DNA from: CAXXOK01 sp964640955
Lineage (GTDB): Bacteria; Bacillota; Clostridia; Christensenellales; Aristaeellaceae
Assembly (NCBI GenBank): GCA_964640955.1
Contig: CAZXJI010000001.1
Coordinates: 124,001 to 188,000, forward strand
Direction of reading: 5' to 3'
DNA: 64,000 nt
Shown here: piece after piece, positions 32,783-42,448 of the stretch
Numbering within the stretch: position 1 is the first letter of the stretch
Layout: each line of letters starts with the position of its first letter
The notes under the pieces: model-generated
Told to the model about the DNA's origin: nothing
Databases searched by the model: none
The model's input: only the letters and a program-made list of their open reading frames with translations
Translations under genes and position numbers: made by a program

Positions 32783-33778
32783 TCACGCCTCCTTGCCGGG
32801 TTTGGCGGGCTTCACGTAACCGAAGGGCCTGGGCGCGGTCAGTTTGTCGATGAGCGGCGTGAGCACGTTCATGAACAGGATCGCGAAAGAGCAGCCCTCG
32901 GGATAGGAGCCGTTGTAAAACCGAATCACGAATAAGACCGTCGCGCAGCCCACGCCCATCACGACCCGTCCCCACGGGGAAACGGGGCTGGTCACGTAGT
33001 CCGTCGCCATGAAGAAGGCGCCCAGCAGCAGGCCGCCGCTCAGCAGCTGGTAGAGCACGTTCTGCGATCCGCTCTCCGCCGAATAGATCACGCCGGTCTG
33101 GAGCCAGAACAGCACGAACGCCGTGCCGATGAACGACACGGGAATGCGCCAGTCGATCACCTTGCGGACGATCAGGTACACGCCGCCCAGAAGCAGGGTG
33201 AGCTTGCAGGTCTCCCCCAGCATGCCGGGGATATTGCCGGAGAAGAGCTGCCACAGCGTGTAGGAGGCTGGGCTTTCGCCCAGCGGCGTCGCGGAGGCCA
33301 CCGCGTCCGCCGTGGCCGGGGCTGCCCACTGCCACGCGTGGGGCAGGACGTTGGCGGCCATCAGCGACGTCCACGACAGCATCAGGATGGTGCGGGCGGC
33401 CAGCGCCGGGTTGATGAAGTTCTGGCCCATGCCGCCGAACATCTGCTTGACCAGCACGATGGCGATCACGCTGCCCACCATGGCGATCCACCACGGGGCG
33501 CTGGCGGGCAGGTTGAACGCCAGCAGCATGCCGGTGACGATCGCGCTCAGGTCGGAAACCGTGTTCTTCTGCTTGGTCAGTTTCTGGTAAAAATACTCCG
33601 CGGCCACGGCGCTGATGACCGCCACCAGCTGGAGCCGGAGCGCGTCGCCGCCAAAGAAGATCACGGCGGCCACCGCCGTGGGCAGCATGGCGATAATCAC
33701 GTTCAGCATCAGCCTGCGGGTGGAAACGCCCTCGTTGCGCAGGTGCGGCGAGGAGGATACGACCAGTTTGCGCTGCAC
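32783..33778 (-). CDS. rnfD: Rnf complex membrane subunit RnfD (covalent-FMN type)
   Basis: A 331-residue membrane subunit with about 8-10 helices (FINPALAARTILM, SYPEGCSFAILFMN). The sequence ASATPLGES contains the (S/T)-x-A-T motif whose Thr (T164) carries covalently linked FMN in this family, requiring an ApbE flavin transferase, which is not in the window. The start is GTG with GAGGAGG 9 bases upstream, inside the end of rnfC. Confidence 0.93.
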   Translation of the reverse strand: MQRKLVVSSSPHLRNEGVSTRRLMLNVIIAMLPTAVAAVIFFGGDALRLQLVAVISAVAAEYFYQKLTKQKNTVSDLSAIVTGMLLAFNLPASAPWWIAMVGSVIAIVLVKQMFGGMGQNFINPALAARTILMLSWTSLMAANVLPHAWQWAAPATADAVASATPLGESPASYTLWQLFSGNIPGMLGETCKLTLLLGGVYLIVRKVIDWRIPVSFIGTAFVLFWLQTGVIYSAESGSQNVLYQLLSGGLLLGAFFMATDYVTSPVSPWGRVVMGVGCATVLFVIRFYNGSYPEGCSFAILFMNVLTPLIDKLTAPRPFGYVKPAKPGKEA

Positions 33779-33779
33779 C

Positions 33780-35171
33780 TTACTTCGCCTCCTCTTTCAG
33801 GGCCGCCTCGGCCTGCTTTTTGGCCTCTTCGGCCTTTTTCTTCGCCGCCGCCTCCCGGCGGCGCTGGGTAATGATCTTCTTGCTGGTGCGGCAGCTCTGC
33901 GTCAATTGCCGCTTGGCGGGGCAGCTCCACGTGCACGCGCCACACTCGATGCAGTTCATGACGCCGTGGCGTTCGGCCTCGTCGAACATGCCCTTGCGCA
34001 TCAGCTTGTCCAAAAGCGACGGCTCCAGCTTCATCGGGCAGACCGAGGCGCAGCGCCCGCAGCGGATGCAGTTGCTCTCCTCCTGCAGGGCCGACGCCCT
34101 CTCCAGCGCCGTGATGCCCGAGCAGCCCTTGGTTACGGGAATATCCAGACGGCTGATGGCCATGCCCATCATCGGGCCGCCGTACAAAAGCACCCGCGCC
34201 TGGGGCAGAAGCCCGCCGGACGTATCCAGAAGCCATTCCACGGGCGTACCGATGCGCGCCAGATAGTTGGCGGGCTTCTGAACGCAGCCGCTGACCGTCA
34301 CCACGCGGTCCACGATGGGCCTGCCTTCGTACACCGCTCGGTACAGGGCGTACGCGCTGCCGACGTTGGCGACGATCACGCCGCTGTCCAGCGGCAGTCC
34401 GCCAGCCTTGACCACCCGGCCGGTCAGCGCGTAGGCCAGCTGTTTTTCACCGCCCTGCGGGTAGTGCACCGGCAGCCCCTCGACCGTTACGGTCGGGTCG
34501 CCCGCGCAGGCGTCGCTCATGACCTTGATGGCGTCGGGCTTGTTGTTCTCGATGCCCACGATGATCTTTTCAATTTTCAGCGCGTTTTGAATCACCTTGG
34601 CGCCGCGGACGATCTCCGCAGCGTGGCTCAGCATCAGCTGATGGTCGGCGGACAGGTACGGCTCGCATTCGGCGCCGTTCAAAATCAAAATGTCCACCGG
34701 CTTGTCGGGCGGGAGGGAAAACTTCACGGCGTGCGGAAACGTCGCCCCGCCCAGGCCCACCAGCCCGGCCTTGCGGGCCAGATCGGAAAGCGCCTTGCCG
34801 TCCAGCTTGTCCGGCTCGGCGGCGGGGGTCAGATCCACCCACTCGTCCTTAAAATCGTTGTCGATGATCACGCAGGGCTGCTGCAGGCCGTTGGCCTGTA
34901 TGCAGGGTTGCACGTCCACCACCCTGCCGGAAACGCTGGCGTGCACCGCCGCGCTCACAAACCCGACCGGTTCGCCGATCATCATGCCGACCTTGACCGT
35001 ATCGCCCTTTTTGACCAGGCTTCTGCAGGGGGCCCCGATGTGCTGCTGTAGCGGTATCGCCACGCGGGAGGGCTGGGGAAGCTCCTCGATGGGCAAGCGA
35101 CAGGTGACCGCCTTCCCGTTCATCCCTTCGTGGGGGTGTATCCCGCCGGGGAACACGTGAAACAGACTCAT
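33780..35171 (-). CDS. rnfC: Rnf complex subunit RnfC
   Basis: A 463-residue peripheral subunit that binds NAD(H) and FMN. It contains the N-terminal GGIHPHEGMNGK, a GLGGATFPHAVKF flavin/nucleotide region (about 140-152), a SLBB-like middle and two [4Fe-4S] motifs (CIRCGRCASVCP near 367, CIECGACTWSCP near 407), then a Lys/Ala/Glu helix. It is the first gene of the rnf unit, with its promoter between it and recN. Confidence 0.95.
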   Translation of the reverse strand: MSLFHVFPGGIHPHEGMNGKAVTCRLPIEELPQPSRVAIPLQQHIGAPCRSLVKKGDTVKVGMMIGEPVGFVSAAVHASVSGRVVDVQPCIQANGLQQPCVIIDNDFKDEWVDLTPAAEPDKLDGKALSDLARKAGLVGLGGATFPHAVKFSLPPDKPVDILILNGAECEPYLSADHQLMLSHAAEIVRGAKVIQNALKIEKIIVGIENNKPDAIKVMSDACAGDPTVTVEGLPVHYPQGGEKQLAYALTGRVVKAGGLPLDSGVIVANVGSAYALYRAVYEGRPIVDRVVTVSGCVQKPANYLARIGTPVEWLLDTSGGLLPQARVLLYGGPMMGMAISRLDIPVTKGCSGITALERASALQEESNCIRCGRCASVCPMKLEPSLLDKLMRKGMFDEAERHGVMNCIECGACTWSCPAKRQLTQSCRTSKKIITQRRREAAAKKKAEEAKKQAEAALKEEAK

Positions 35172-35234
35172 GTACCTCTGTCCTTCCTACTTGCGTTTGC
35201 ACACACAAACAGGCATTTCTCATGCCTTCTTGAT

Positions 35235-35263
35235 ATAGTATAGCACAAACCGGTAAAAAGCAA
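35235..35263 (-). promoter_or_regulatory. promoter of the rnf operon
   Basis: On the minus strand TTGCTT (35263-35258) with TACTAT (35240-35235) 17 bases on; TATACT is also available at 15-base spacing. The -35 box overlaps the recN terminator stem. The leader is about 60 bases with two small hairpins. Confidence 0.55.
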
Positions 35264-35283
35264 GCCTAATCGGCCTGCTTTTC
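35255..35283 (-). terminator. terminator of recN
   Basis: On the minus strand AAAAGCAGGCC pairs with GGCTTGCTTTT (one G-U pair) followed by a T-run. Confidence 0.7.
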
Positions 35284-35333
35284 ATCTGTATTAAATCTCT
35301 GTATGCTGGCGCGGGCAACCGCAATGGCGCGGT

Positions 35334-37055
35334 TCACGCACCTCTGCGCGCTTTGCGCGCCCCTGCGGCGGCGATCAGCGTGCCGGCGTGCATAAGGCCG
35401 GTTTCGCTGCGGCCGTCGCCCGTGCCTACCAGCCGCGCCACCTCGGTAACGCGTTCCTCGGGGGAAAGCTCGGTCACGGTGGTCACGGTGCGCTCGCCCC
35501 GCACGCCTTTCTCCACGCGGTACTGGACGTCCGCCATGGCGGCGATCTGCGCCAGATGCGTTACGCAGATGACCTGATGGTACCGTGCGATATCGTCCAT
35601 CTTTTCGGCCACCACGCCGGCGACGTGCCCGCTGATGCCCGTGTCGATCTCGTCGAAGATCATGGTGGGGATCATGGTGCGGTCGGCCGCGGCGGCTTTC
35701 AGCGCCAGCATGATGCGGGACAGTTCGCCTCCGGATGCGGTTTTGGACAGGGGTTTGAGCGGCTCGCCCACGTTGGGGGCGATGAAGAACTCCACATGGT
35801 CGTCCCCGTGGACGGAGGGCACGCGCTTCTGGCCGGGGTCGGGAATCAGAAACGCGCAGGAGAACCGCGTGCTGCCCATGCCCAGCTCCGAAAGCTGGCT
35901 TTCCATCATGCCCTCGAAGCGCTTCGCCAGCGCCTGCCGCGAGGCGGTCAGCTCCCCCGCCGCCGCGCGGTAGTCGGTGAGGCGCGCCTTGAAATCCGCC
36001 TCGGCCCGGCGCAGACGGTCGTCCATGGAAGCGAAGGCGTTCATTTCGTCGCGCAGGCGCTCGGCATAGTCGGCCAGCTCGTCGGCCTCCATGCCGTAGC
36101 GCTTTTCCAGGCGTTTGTAGGTGTCCAGCCGGGAGAGGATGCGCTCGTTCTGCTCCGGGTCGAAGCTCTCGCCCTCGGCCAGGTCGCGAAGCTCCACGCC
36201 CATCTCCTCCGCCTCGTAAAACGCGGAGGACAGCCGTTCGGCAAGCGCCGCGAAGCGCGGGTCGTACCCGGCGACGCGGCTCAGTTGCTGCTGCGCATCC
36301 TTCAAAAGCACGGTTGCGCCCGAACGCTCGCCGTCGGCGGCCGTCAGGGCGTCGTAAGCCGCGGAGAGGGCGTCGCTGATCCGCTCGGCGTCCGCGAGCC
36401 GGTCGCGCTTCTGAATGAGCTCCGCTTCCTCGCCCACGGCGGGCCTGGCTGCCTCCAGCTCCTTGAGACGGCCGGAAATCAGCTCCATGCGCTCCTGGCG
36501 CTTCGCGTTTTCCTTGCGCAGCGCGGAAAACGCCGCGCTCGACTCCCGCCAGCGGCGGCAGGCCGCGGCCGTTTTTTCCATTTTATGCAGATGGCTTTCG
36601 TCGCCGAAGGCGTCCAGAAAGCCCAGATGGTTCTTGGGATCCAAAAGGCTCTGGTGCTCGTGCTGGCCGTGGATGTCCACCAGATAGCCGGAAATCTGCC
36701 TGAGCAGCGTCAGCGGGACGATCACCCCGCACACGCGGCACAGGTTGCGCCCGTTTTCGCTGATCTCCCGCATCACGGGCATCAGTCCGTCCTCCGCCTC
36801 CAGCGCCTCGGCCTCCAAAACCGCTTTCACCTGCGGAGCGTCGGACAGGTCGAAGATCGCTTCCACCGTCGCCTTCTCGCAACCCGTGCGGATCAGCCCC
36901 CGGTCGGCGCGCTCCCCCAGCATCAGGTTGATGGCGTCCACCACGATGGACTTGCCCGCGCCCGTCTCGCCGGTCAGCACGTGCAGCCCGCGGTGGAACG
37001 TCACGTCCAGCCGCTCGATGAGCGCGATATTCCGCACGGTCATGGAAACAAGCAT
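35334..37055 (-). CDS. recN: DNA repair protein RecN
   Basis: A 573-residue SMC-like ATPase. Walker A GETGAGKSIVVDAI (near 31-44), a long coiled-coil middle, the signature segment TASGGELSRIMLAL (near 430) and Walker B MIFDEIDTGISG (near 460) are visible. RecN holds DNA ends together in double-strand break repair. It closes the dxs-tlyA-nadK-argR-recN arrangement typical of Firmicutes. The ATG at 37055 has only a distant AAAGGA, so the start is chosen by family alignment. Confidence 0.95.
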   Translation of the reverse strand: MLVSMTVRNIALIERLDVTFHRGLHVLTGETGAGKSIVVDAINLMLGERADRGLIRTGCEKATVEAIFDLSDAPQVKAVLEAEALEAEDGLMPVMREISENGRNLCRVCGVIVPLTLLRQISGYLVDIHGQHEHQSLLDPKNHLGFLDAFGDESHLHKMEKTAAACRRWRESSAAFSALRKENAKRQERMELISGRLKELEAARPAVGEEAELIQKRDRLADAERISDALSAAYDALTAADGERSGATVLLKDAQQQLSRVAGYDPRFAALAERLSSAFYEAEEMGVELRDLAEGESFDPEQNERILSRLDTYKRLEKRYGMEADELADYAERLRDEMNAFASMDDRLRRAEADFKARLTDYRAAAGELTASRQALAKRFEGMMESQLSELGMGSTRFSCAFLIPDPGQKRVPSVHGDDHVEFFIAPNVGEPLKPLSKTASGGELSRIMLALKAAAADRTMIPTMIFDEIDTGISGHVAGVVAEKMDDIARYHQVICVTHLAQIAAMADVQYRVEKGVRGERTVTTVTELSPEERVTEVARLVGTGDGRSETGLMHAGTLIAAAGARKARRGA

Positions 37056-37121
37056 GGATCACGCACATCCTTTGGAAATATCGTTTCGTCCGGCGCGGGG
37101 CGCATCCGCCCCGACCGCCCT

Positions 37122-37571
37122 TTACCGCAGCATGTCGTCGATACGCTTGAGCACCGTGTCGACCTCTTCCACGGAGCGCACGAGCATCAGGATCGTATTG
37201 TCGCCCGCGAGCGTGCCCAGGATCTCGGGCCACCGAAGGCCGTCGATCATCTCGGCGGCGACGTTGGCGCTGCCGGGCAGGGTTTTTAAGACGATCTGGT
37301 TGTAGGCGTGCGTCATGCTGAGCACCGATTCGCTGAAAATGCGGTAAAACCGCTCGCTCAGGCCGTTTTCGGGTTTCTCGGCCGTGGCGTACTTGTACGT
37401 TCCCGCTGCCGTGAGCACCTTGAGCAACCGCAGTTCCCGAATGTCGCGCGACACGGTGGCCTGCGTCACCTGAAAGCCGCGTTCCCGCAGCTCGTCGGCC
37501 AGTTCTTCCTGCGTGTCGACGTCCTTTTCGTGGATAATCTCCAAGATCGCGTTTTGTCGGGTGGACTTCAT
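37122..37571 (-). CDS. argR: arginine repressor ArgR
   Basis: A 149-residue ArgR/AhrC. The N-terminal winged helix (TQEELADELRERGFQVTQATVSRDIREL) binds ARG boxes; the C-terminal part (GTLAGDNTILMLVRS) is the hexamerising, arginine-binding domain. Residue count and order match the family. A GGAGG site precedes the ATG, 16 bases after nadK. Confidence 0.95.
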   Translation of the reverse strand: MKSTRQNAILEIIHEKDVDTQEELADELRERGFQVTQATVSRDIRELRLLKVLTAAGTYKYATAEKPENGLSERFYRIFSESVLSMTHAYNQIVLKTLPGSANVAAEMIDGLRWPEILGTLAGDNTILMLVRSVEEVDTVLKRIDDMLR

Positions 37572-37587
37572 GGCGAAACCTCCTTGT

Positions 37588-38427
37588 TCAGCAGCTCCAT
37601 TCGGTCAGCTTGGCGCGAATCCTGTGGAAAAAACTGTGGGAGCCGAAGCGGATGAGCCGGGTAACGGTTCGGGAACGGCGAATGGTGACCGTGTCGCGCT
37701 CCGAAAGCGTGCCCACCATGCGTCCGTCCACGTCCAGCTGGGCGGTCTGCTCCGGCGCGCAGTCCAGCGCAAGGGTCACCACCTGGGACGCGCTCGCCAC
37801 CACCGGGCGGTGCTGCAGCGAATGCGGGCAGATAGGCGAAAGCACGATGCAGTCGAGCTCCGGGCAGATGATGGGCCCGCCCGCGGAAAGGGAGTAGCCG
37901 GTGGAGCCCGTGGGCGTGCCGATGATCAGCCCGTCCGCCACGTAGCGGCCGATGAGCTCCTTGCCCACCGAAGCCTTGACCGCGATCAGCCGCGCGTATC
38001 CGCCGCGGCTGATGACCACGTCGTTGAGCGCCGTTTCCACCCGGCCGTCAGCCAGCACCGCGTCCAGCATCATACGGGTTTCGATCTCGTACTCGTCCGC
38101 CTTCAGCCGCCGGCAGACCTCGGGCAGGCTGTCCAGCTCGCTTTCCACCAGAAAGCCGATGTGCCCCACGTTCACCCCGAGGATGGGCACGTCGCGGCGG
38201 ATGGCCGTCTGCGTGGCTCTGAGCAGCGTTCCGTCCCCGCCCAGGGACACGATGACGTCCATGGGGAAGTCCGGATCGCCGCAGGGGTCGTCCCATTCGG
38301 CGTTCCCGCGCAGCCAGGGCTCCGGGCATACGGTCATGCCTTCGGCCCGAAGCGCCGCCACGGCCTTCTCCATCAGGGCGGGCCCGTCCGGCAGGCGCTG
38401 ATGCATCATCAAGTAAACGTTGCGCAT
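37588..38427 (-). CDS. nadK: NAD kinase
   Basis: A 279-residue ATP- or polyphosphate-dependent NAD kinase. The motifs are SLGGDGTLLRA (near 62), ALNDVVISRGG and the glycine-rich GTPTGSTGYSLSAGGP (near 170). It supplies NADP. It starts about 100 bases after tlyA ends, with its own promoter. Confidence 0.95.
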   Translation of the reverse strand: MRNVYLMMHQRLPDGPALMEKAVAALRAEGMTVCPEPWLRGNAEWDDPCGDPDFPMDVIVSLGGDGTLLRATQTAIRRDVPILGVNVGHIGFLVESELDSLPEVCRRLKADEYEIETRMMLDAVLADGRVETALNDVVISRGGYARLIAVKASVGKELIGRYVADGLIIGTPTGSTGYSLSAGGPIICPELDCIVLSPICPHSLQHRPVVASASQVVTLALDCAPEQTAQLDVDGRMVGTLSERDTVTIRRSRTVTRLIRFGSHSFFHRIRAKLTEWSC

Positions 38428-38492
38428 GTCCGCGTCCCCTTTCGCCGTATCTCCGCTGTGCCGGGGCGACCGCCCGCCGGATTGCCGGTTTT

Positions 38493-38521
38493 ATTTTATC
38501 ACAAAATGAATAAACATACAA
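38493..38521 (-). promoter_or_regulatory. promoter of nadK-argR-recN
   Basis: On the minus strand TTGTAT (38521-38516), 17 bases, TAAAAT (38498-38493). It would allow expression independent of dxs-tlyA. Confidence 0.6.
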
Positions 38522-38527
38522 TCGTAT

Positions 38528-39340
38528 TCAATCCAGCTGCCCGTGCGCCTCGGCGACGACGCGGGAAACGTCCCCGTCGGTCACTTCCGCGGCGGCCGTG
38601 CCCTCCGGCTCAAGCTTCGCCAGATACTCGATGTTCCCCTCCGGCCCCTTGATGGGCGAATAGCCAAGCCCCGTCATGCGGTAGCCGAAGGAGGGCGCAA
38701 AGTCCCGCACGCCGCGTACGACCGACGCGTGCACCGCGGGGTCGCGCACGACCCCCTTCTTGCCCACGTGCTCCCGTCCGGCCTCGAACTGCGGCTTGAT
38801 CAAAATGCAAAAAAGCCCCCGGTTTTGCATCAGCGCCGCGGCCACGGGCAGGATCAGCCGCACGGAGATGAAGGACACGTCCGTCACCGTCATCTCCGGC
38901 ACCGCGCCGCCGATGGCTTCGGGCGTCAGGTAGCGGGCGTTGGTGCGCTCCAGCACGGTCACGCGCGGGTCGTTGCGCAGCTTCCAGTCCAGCTGGCCGT
39001 ACCCCACGTCCACGGCGAACACACGGCTCGCGCCGCCGCGCAGCAGCACGTCCGTAAAGCCGCCCGTCGCCGCGCCGATGTCCAGCGCCACGAGTCCCGT
39101 CGGATCGACGTGAAAGATGCTCAGCGCCTTTTCAAGCTTCAGCGCGCCGCGGCCCACGTAGGGGTGGGGCGGCACTTTGACGGTCAGCTCGTCCTCCGGG
39201 CCGATCGTCTCGGAGGGCTTCAGCACCTTGACCTCGCGCAGGTACACGTTGCCGCTCATAATCAGCGCCTGCGCCTTTTCGCGGCTCGGCGCCAGCCCGC
39301 GCCGCACCAGGGCCGTGTCCACGCGCTGTTTATCGTTCAT
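38528..39340 (-). CDS. tlyA: TlyA family rRNA 2'-O-methyltransferase / S4-domain protein
   Basis: A 270-residue TlyA. It has an N-terminal S4 RNA-binding domain (RVDTALVRRGLAPSREKAQALI) and a FtsJ-type methyltransferase with VALDIGAATGGFTDVLL (near 85-101) and ILIKPQFEAG. TlyA of Mycobacterium methylates 16S and 23S rRNA riboses. The ATG at 39340 lies inside the end of dxs (11-base overlap). Confidence 0.93.
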   Translation of the reverse strand: MNDKQRVDTALVRRGLAPSREKAQALIMSGNVYLREVKVLKPSETIGPEDELTVKVPPHPYVGRGALKLEKALSIFHVDPTGLVALDIGAATGGFTDVLLRGGASRVFAVDVGYGQLDWKLRNDPRVTVLERTNARYLTPEAIGGAVPEMTVTDVSFISVRLILPVAAALMQNRGLFCILIKPQFEAGREHVGKKGVVRDPAVHASVVRGVRDFAPSFGYRMTGLGYSPIKGPEGNIEYLAKLEPEGTAAAEVTDGDVSRVVAEAHGQLD

Positions 39341-41210
39341 CGCCGGTCTCCCGCGGGCACAGCGCCCCGCGAATGCGGCGGCACAGGCTCTCCTCGTCCA
39401 GCTGCGCATCCTTCAGGAGCTGGTCGTGGCCGCCCTGGCTGATAAAGCGATCCTCCACCGCGATGGGGTGCACCGTCATTTCGCCGCCGTGGGCCGCGTT
39501 ATATTCCAGCACGGAACTGCCGAAGCCCCCGTCCAGCACGTGCTCCTCCAGGGTAAACACGGGCTTGCCCCGCTCCCGGAGGCGCGACAGGCAAAGGCCG
39601 TCCAGCGGCCGGATGGTGGAGGCGTTGACCACCTCCAGGTCGATTTCCTCGTCCTTAAGCCTTTGCGCCACGTTCAGCGCCGGCCCCACCATGCTGCCCG
39701 AGGCCAGCAGGGTCGCGTCCGCGCCGGAAAGCAGGGTGCGCCAGCGGCCCAGCATAAACGGCCGCGTCGGGTAGGATGCGTTGGGCGAAACCGCCGTCTT
39801 GGGGTAGCGGATGGCGCAGGGCGCGCCCAGCGTCAGCGCCGCGTGCAGCATCACTTCCAGCTCGCCCGAGTCGGCGGGCGAAAGAATGGTCATGTTGGGG
39901 ATGTGCCTAAGGTACGCGATGTCGAACAGCCCCTGGTGGGACTGGCCGTCCTCGTTGCCCAACCCCGCGCGGTCCAGAAGGAACACCACGGGGAGGTTCT
40001 GCATGCACACGTCGTGCAGCACCTGGTCGTACCCGCGCTGCAGGAACGTGGAATACACGAAGAAGAAGGGGCGCATGCCGCCCTTGGCCAGCCCCGCGCA
40101 CATGGTAACCGCGTGCTCCTCCGCGATGCCCACGTCGAAAAACCGATCCTTGAACTTCGCCTTGAACCGGTCGGCCGCCGTGCCCATGGGCATGGCCGCC
40201 GTGACCGCCACGATCCGGTCGTCCTTTTTGGCCATGGCGATCAGCTCGTCCGCGGCCGTCTGCCCGTACAGGCGGCGGGAGCGCTTCTGCGTTTCACCGT
40301 TTTCGATGAAGAACGGCGGCGTGCCGTGGAAGCGCTCGGGGCTTTTTTCGGCCTTGCGGTAGCCGTTGCCCTTTTTGGTGCAGCAGTGGATGATCACCGG
40401 CTCGTCCAGGTCTTTGGCGCGCCGGAACAGCTTCTCCATGGCGCGGATGTCGTGCCCGTCGATGGGCCCCAGGTACTTGAAGCCCAGCGCCGTAAAAAAG
40501 CACTCGTCCAAAAACAACGCCTTGACGGATTTCTTGACCGCGTGGCCCAGCCGCGCCAGCGGCGGACCGACGAAGGGGATCCTGCTCAGGCTGTACTTGA
40601 CCTTCCGCTTGGTGGTGTTCCACCCGGCGCTGGCGCGAAGCTGCGCGAAGTGCACGCTCAGCGCGCCCACGTTGCGGGCGATGGACATCTGGTTGTCGTT
40701 TAGAATGATGATCAACCGGGTCTTGCGGTTGCCGCAGTCGTTGAGCGCCTCGTAGCACATGCCGCCGGTCAGCGCCCCGTCTCCCACGACCGCCACCACG
40801 TGGTGGTGCTCCCCGGCCAGGTCGCGCGCGCGCGCAAGCCCCACCGCCGCGGAAATGGCGGTGCTGGCGTGGCCGGTCTCAAAGCAGTCGTGCTCGCTTT
40901 CGGAGCACTTGGGAAAGCCGGACAGCCCGCCGTAGCGGCGCAGGGTATCGAACCGGCAGGCGCGCCCGGTGAGCAGCTTGTGCGTATAGGACTGGTGCCC
41001 CACGTCGAACACCAGCTTGTCCTCGGGCGTATGAAATACACGGTGCAGCGCCAAAGTGATCTCCACCGCACCCAGGTTGGAGGATAGATGCCCGCCGTTT
41101 GCGGATACGGTGCGGATGATGATGTCGCGTATCTCCTCGGCCAGCTGTTCGCACTCCGGATAGCCGAGCTGCCGGATATCGTCCGGTTCCTTGATCTGCG
41201 TCAGCTTCAA
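39330..41210 (-). CDS. dxs: 1-deoxy-D-xylulose-5-phosphate synthase
   Basis: A 626-residue thiamine-diphosphate enzyme making DXP from pyruvate and glyceraldehyde-3-phosphate, first step of the MEP isoprenoid route. The motifs are HQSYTHKLLTGR, GDGALTGGMCYEALND (ThDP/Mg, near 152), the transketolase middle (GIAEEHAVTMCAGLA) and DRAGLGNEDGQSHQG. The start is TTG at 41210, 8 bases after AAAGGAG. It lies 12 bases after ddl. Confidence 0.96.
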   Translation of the reverse strand: MKLTQIKEPDDIRQLGYPECEQLAEEIRDIIIRTVSANGGHLSSNLGAVEITLALHRVFHTPEDKLVFDVGHQSYTHKLLTGRACRFDTLRRYGGLSGFPKCSESEHDCFETGHASTAISAAVGLARARDLAGEHHHVVAVVGDGALTGGMCYEALNDCGNRKTRLIIILNDNQMSIARNVGALSVHFAQLRASAGWNTTKRKVKYSLSRIPFVGPPLARLGHAVKKSVKALFLDECFFTALGFKYLGPIDGHDIRAMEKLFRRAKDLDEPVIIHCCTKKGNGYRKAEKSPERFHGTPPFFIENGETQKRSRRLYGQTAADELIAMAKKDDRIVAVTAAMPMGTAADRFKAKFKDRFFDVGIAEEHAVTMCAGLAKGGMRPFFFVYSTFLQRGYDQVLHDVCMQNLPVVFLLDRAGLGNEDGQSHQGLFDIAYLRHIPNMTILSPADSGELEVMLHAALTLGAPCAIRYPKTAVSPNASYPTRPFMLGRWRTLLSGADATLLASGSMVGPALNVAQRLKDEEIDLEVVNASTIRPLDGLCLSRLRERGKPVFTLEEHVLDGGFGSSVLEYNAAHGGEMTVHPIAVEDRFISQGGHDQLLKDAQLDEESLCRRIRGALCPRETGDER

Positions 41211-41222
41211 TGCGTTGCTCCT

Positions 41223-42431
41223 TTACCGCTTGGCGCCGAATTTCGCGCCCGCCTTGCCGCCTTGCGTGAGATTGTTCAAAATATCGGACGTAAAGGCATA
41301 GTTGCTCTCGTTTTTCTCCCGGTGCGCCGCCAGGGCGCAGGCGACCATTTCGTCGATCAGCCTGCGGTAGGGCAGCCCGCAGGGCTCCCACAGGTAGAAG
41401 GCCAGCGAGCCCGGGATGGTGTTGATTTCGGTAATGTAGAGTTCGCCGCTGCCGACTTCGTACATATAATCGATGCGCACGACGCCCTTGCAGTCCATGT
41501 TGTTGAAAATGTCCACGGAGAGCTTTTGAATCCTTTCCCGCAGCTCCGGCTCGATAGGCGCGGGCAGCACGCGTTTGAGCGACGCCATGCCCTTGGCGGA
41601 CGCGTCGCCCTGCAGGTATTTGTCCATAAAGCTGAGCAGATCGCCGCCGGTCACGGGCATTTCAATTTCGGAGGCACGCGCCTCCCCGTCGTAGCCCAGC
41701 ACCGAGCAGTTGAGCTCCAAAGGCTTATCGAGCCCCTTTTCCACCAGCACCTTGCGGTCGAACCCGAAGGCCAGCTCCAGCGCTTCGGTCAGCCCGGCGC
41801 GGTCGTCCGCGCGGCTGACACCGATGGAGGAGCCCAGCGACGCGGGCTTGACGAACACGGGATAGGACAGTTCCCGCTCCACGTCCGCAAGCACCGCTTC
41901 CCGATCCTTCCGCCACGCCGTGCGCAGGTAAGAGCGGGCCGGAAGCACCGGAAAGCCGCCGCCCTGAAAGTACTGCTTCATGTACACCTTGTCCATGCCA
42001 ACGGCCGAAGGCGCGACGCCGGAGCTTGCGTAGGGGATGTTGCACATTTCCAGCATGCCCTGCAGCGTGCCGTCCTCCCCGTGCATGCCGTGCAGCACGG
42101 GAATCACGCAGCCGAGGCGCGCCACGAGCCTCACCTGCTCGTGCCCGAACAGGCCGTGAGCGGGCTCGACGGTCATCAGCGCGCCGGAACCGGCGGTCGT
42201 ATCCAGCTGCACCTTTACAATACCCTTTTTGGACGGATCGAAACCGGCGTAGGTCCGGATGTCGAAAAGCGGCTCTCCGGTGAACCATTCGCCCTTCATG
42301 CTGATGTACACGGGGATTACGTCGTATTTCTCCGGATCGACGGCCTTCATGAGTTGAAGGGCGCTGATGACGGACACCTCGTGTTCGCTGCTGCGGCTGC
42401 CGTAAATCACGCCCAGCTGTAGTTTGCTCAT
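41223..42431 (-). CDS. ddl: D-alanine--D-alanine ligase
   Basis: A 402-residue ATP-grasp ligase producing D-Ala-D-Ala for peptidoglycan. The motifs are GSRSSEHEVSVISA, VLHGMHGEDGTLQG, VFVKPASLGSSIGVS and the late ITEINTIPGSLAFYLW. It is at the longer end of the family because of a short extra C-terminus. The sequence suggests D-Ala rather than D-lactate type, but the omega-loop was not aligned. It follows murF by 17 bases. Confidence 0.94.
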   Translation of the reverse strand: MSKLQLGVIYGSRSSEHEVSVISALQLMKAVDPEKYDVIPVYISMKGEWFTGEPLFDIRTYAGFDPSKKGIVKVQLDTTAGSGALMTVEPAHGLFGHEQVRLVARLGCVIPVLHGMHGEDGTLQGMLEMCNIPYASSGVAPSAVGMDKVYMKQYFQGGGFPVLPARSYLRTAWRKDREAVLADVERELSYPVFVKPASLGSSIGVSRADDRAGLTEALELAFGFDRKVLVEKGLDKPLELNCSVLGYDGEARASEIEMPVTGGDLLSFMDKYLQGDASAKGMASLKRVLPAPIEPELRERIQKLSVDIFNNMDCKGVVRIDYMYEVGSGELYITEINTIPGSLAFYLWEPCGLPYRRLIDEMVACALAAHREKNESNYAFTSDILNNLTQGGKAGAKFGAKR

Positions 42432-42448
42432 GTCTGTCCCTCCTGCGG

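Noticed and set aside
32780..32785. A frameshifted rnfG hidden between rnfD and rnfE
   Set aside because: Both neighbours are full length and separated by 2 bases, leaving no sequence for another gene.
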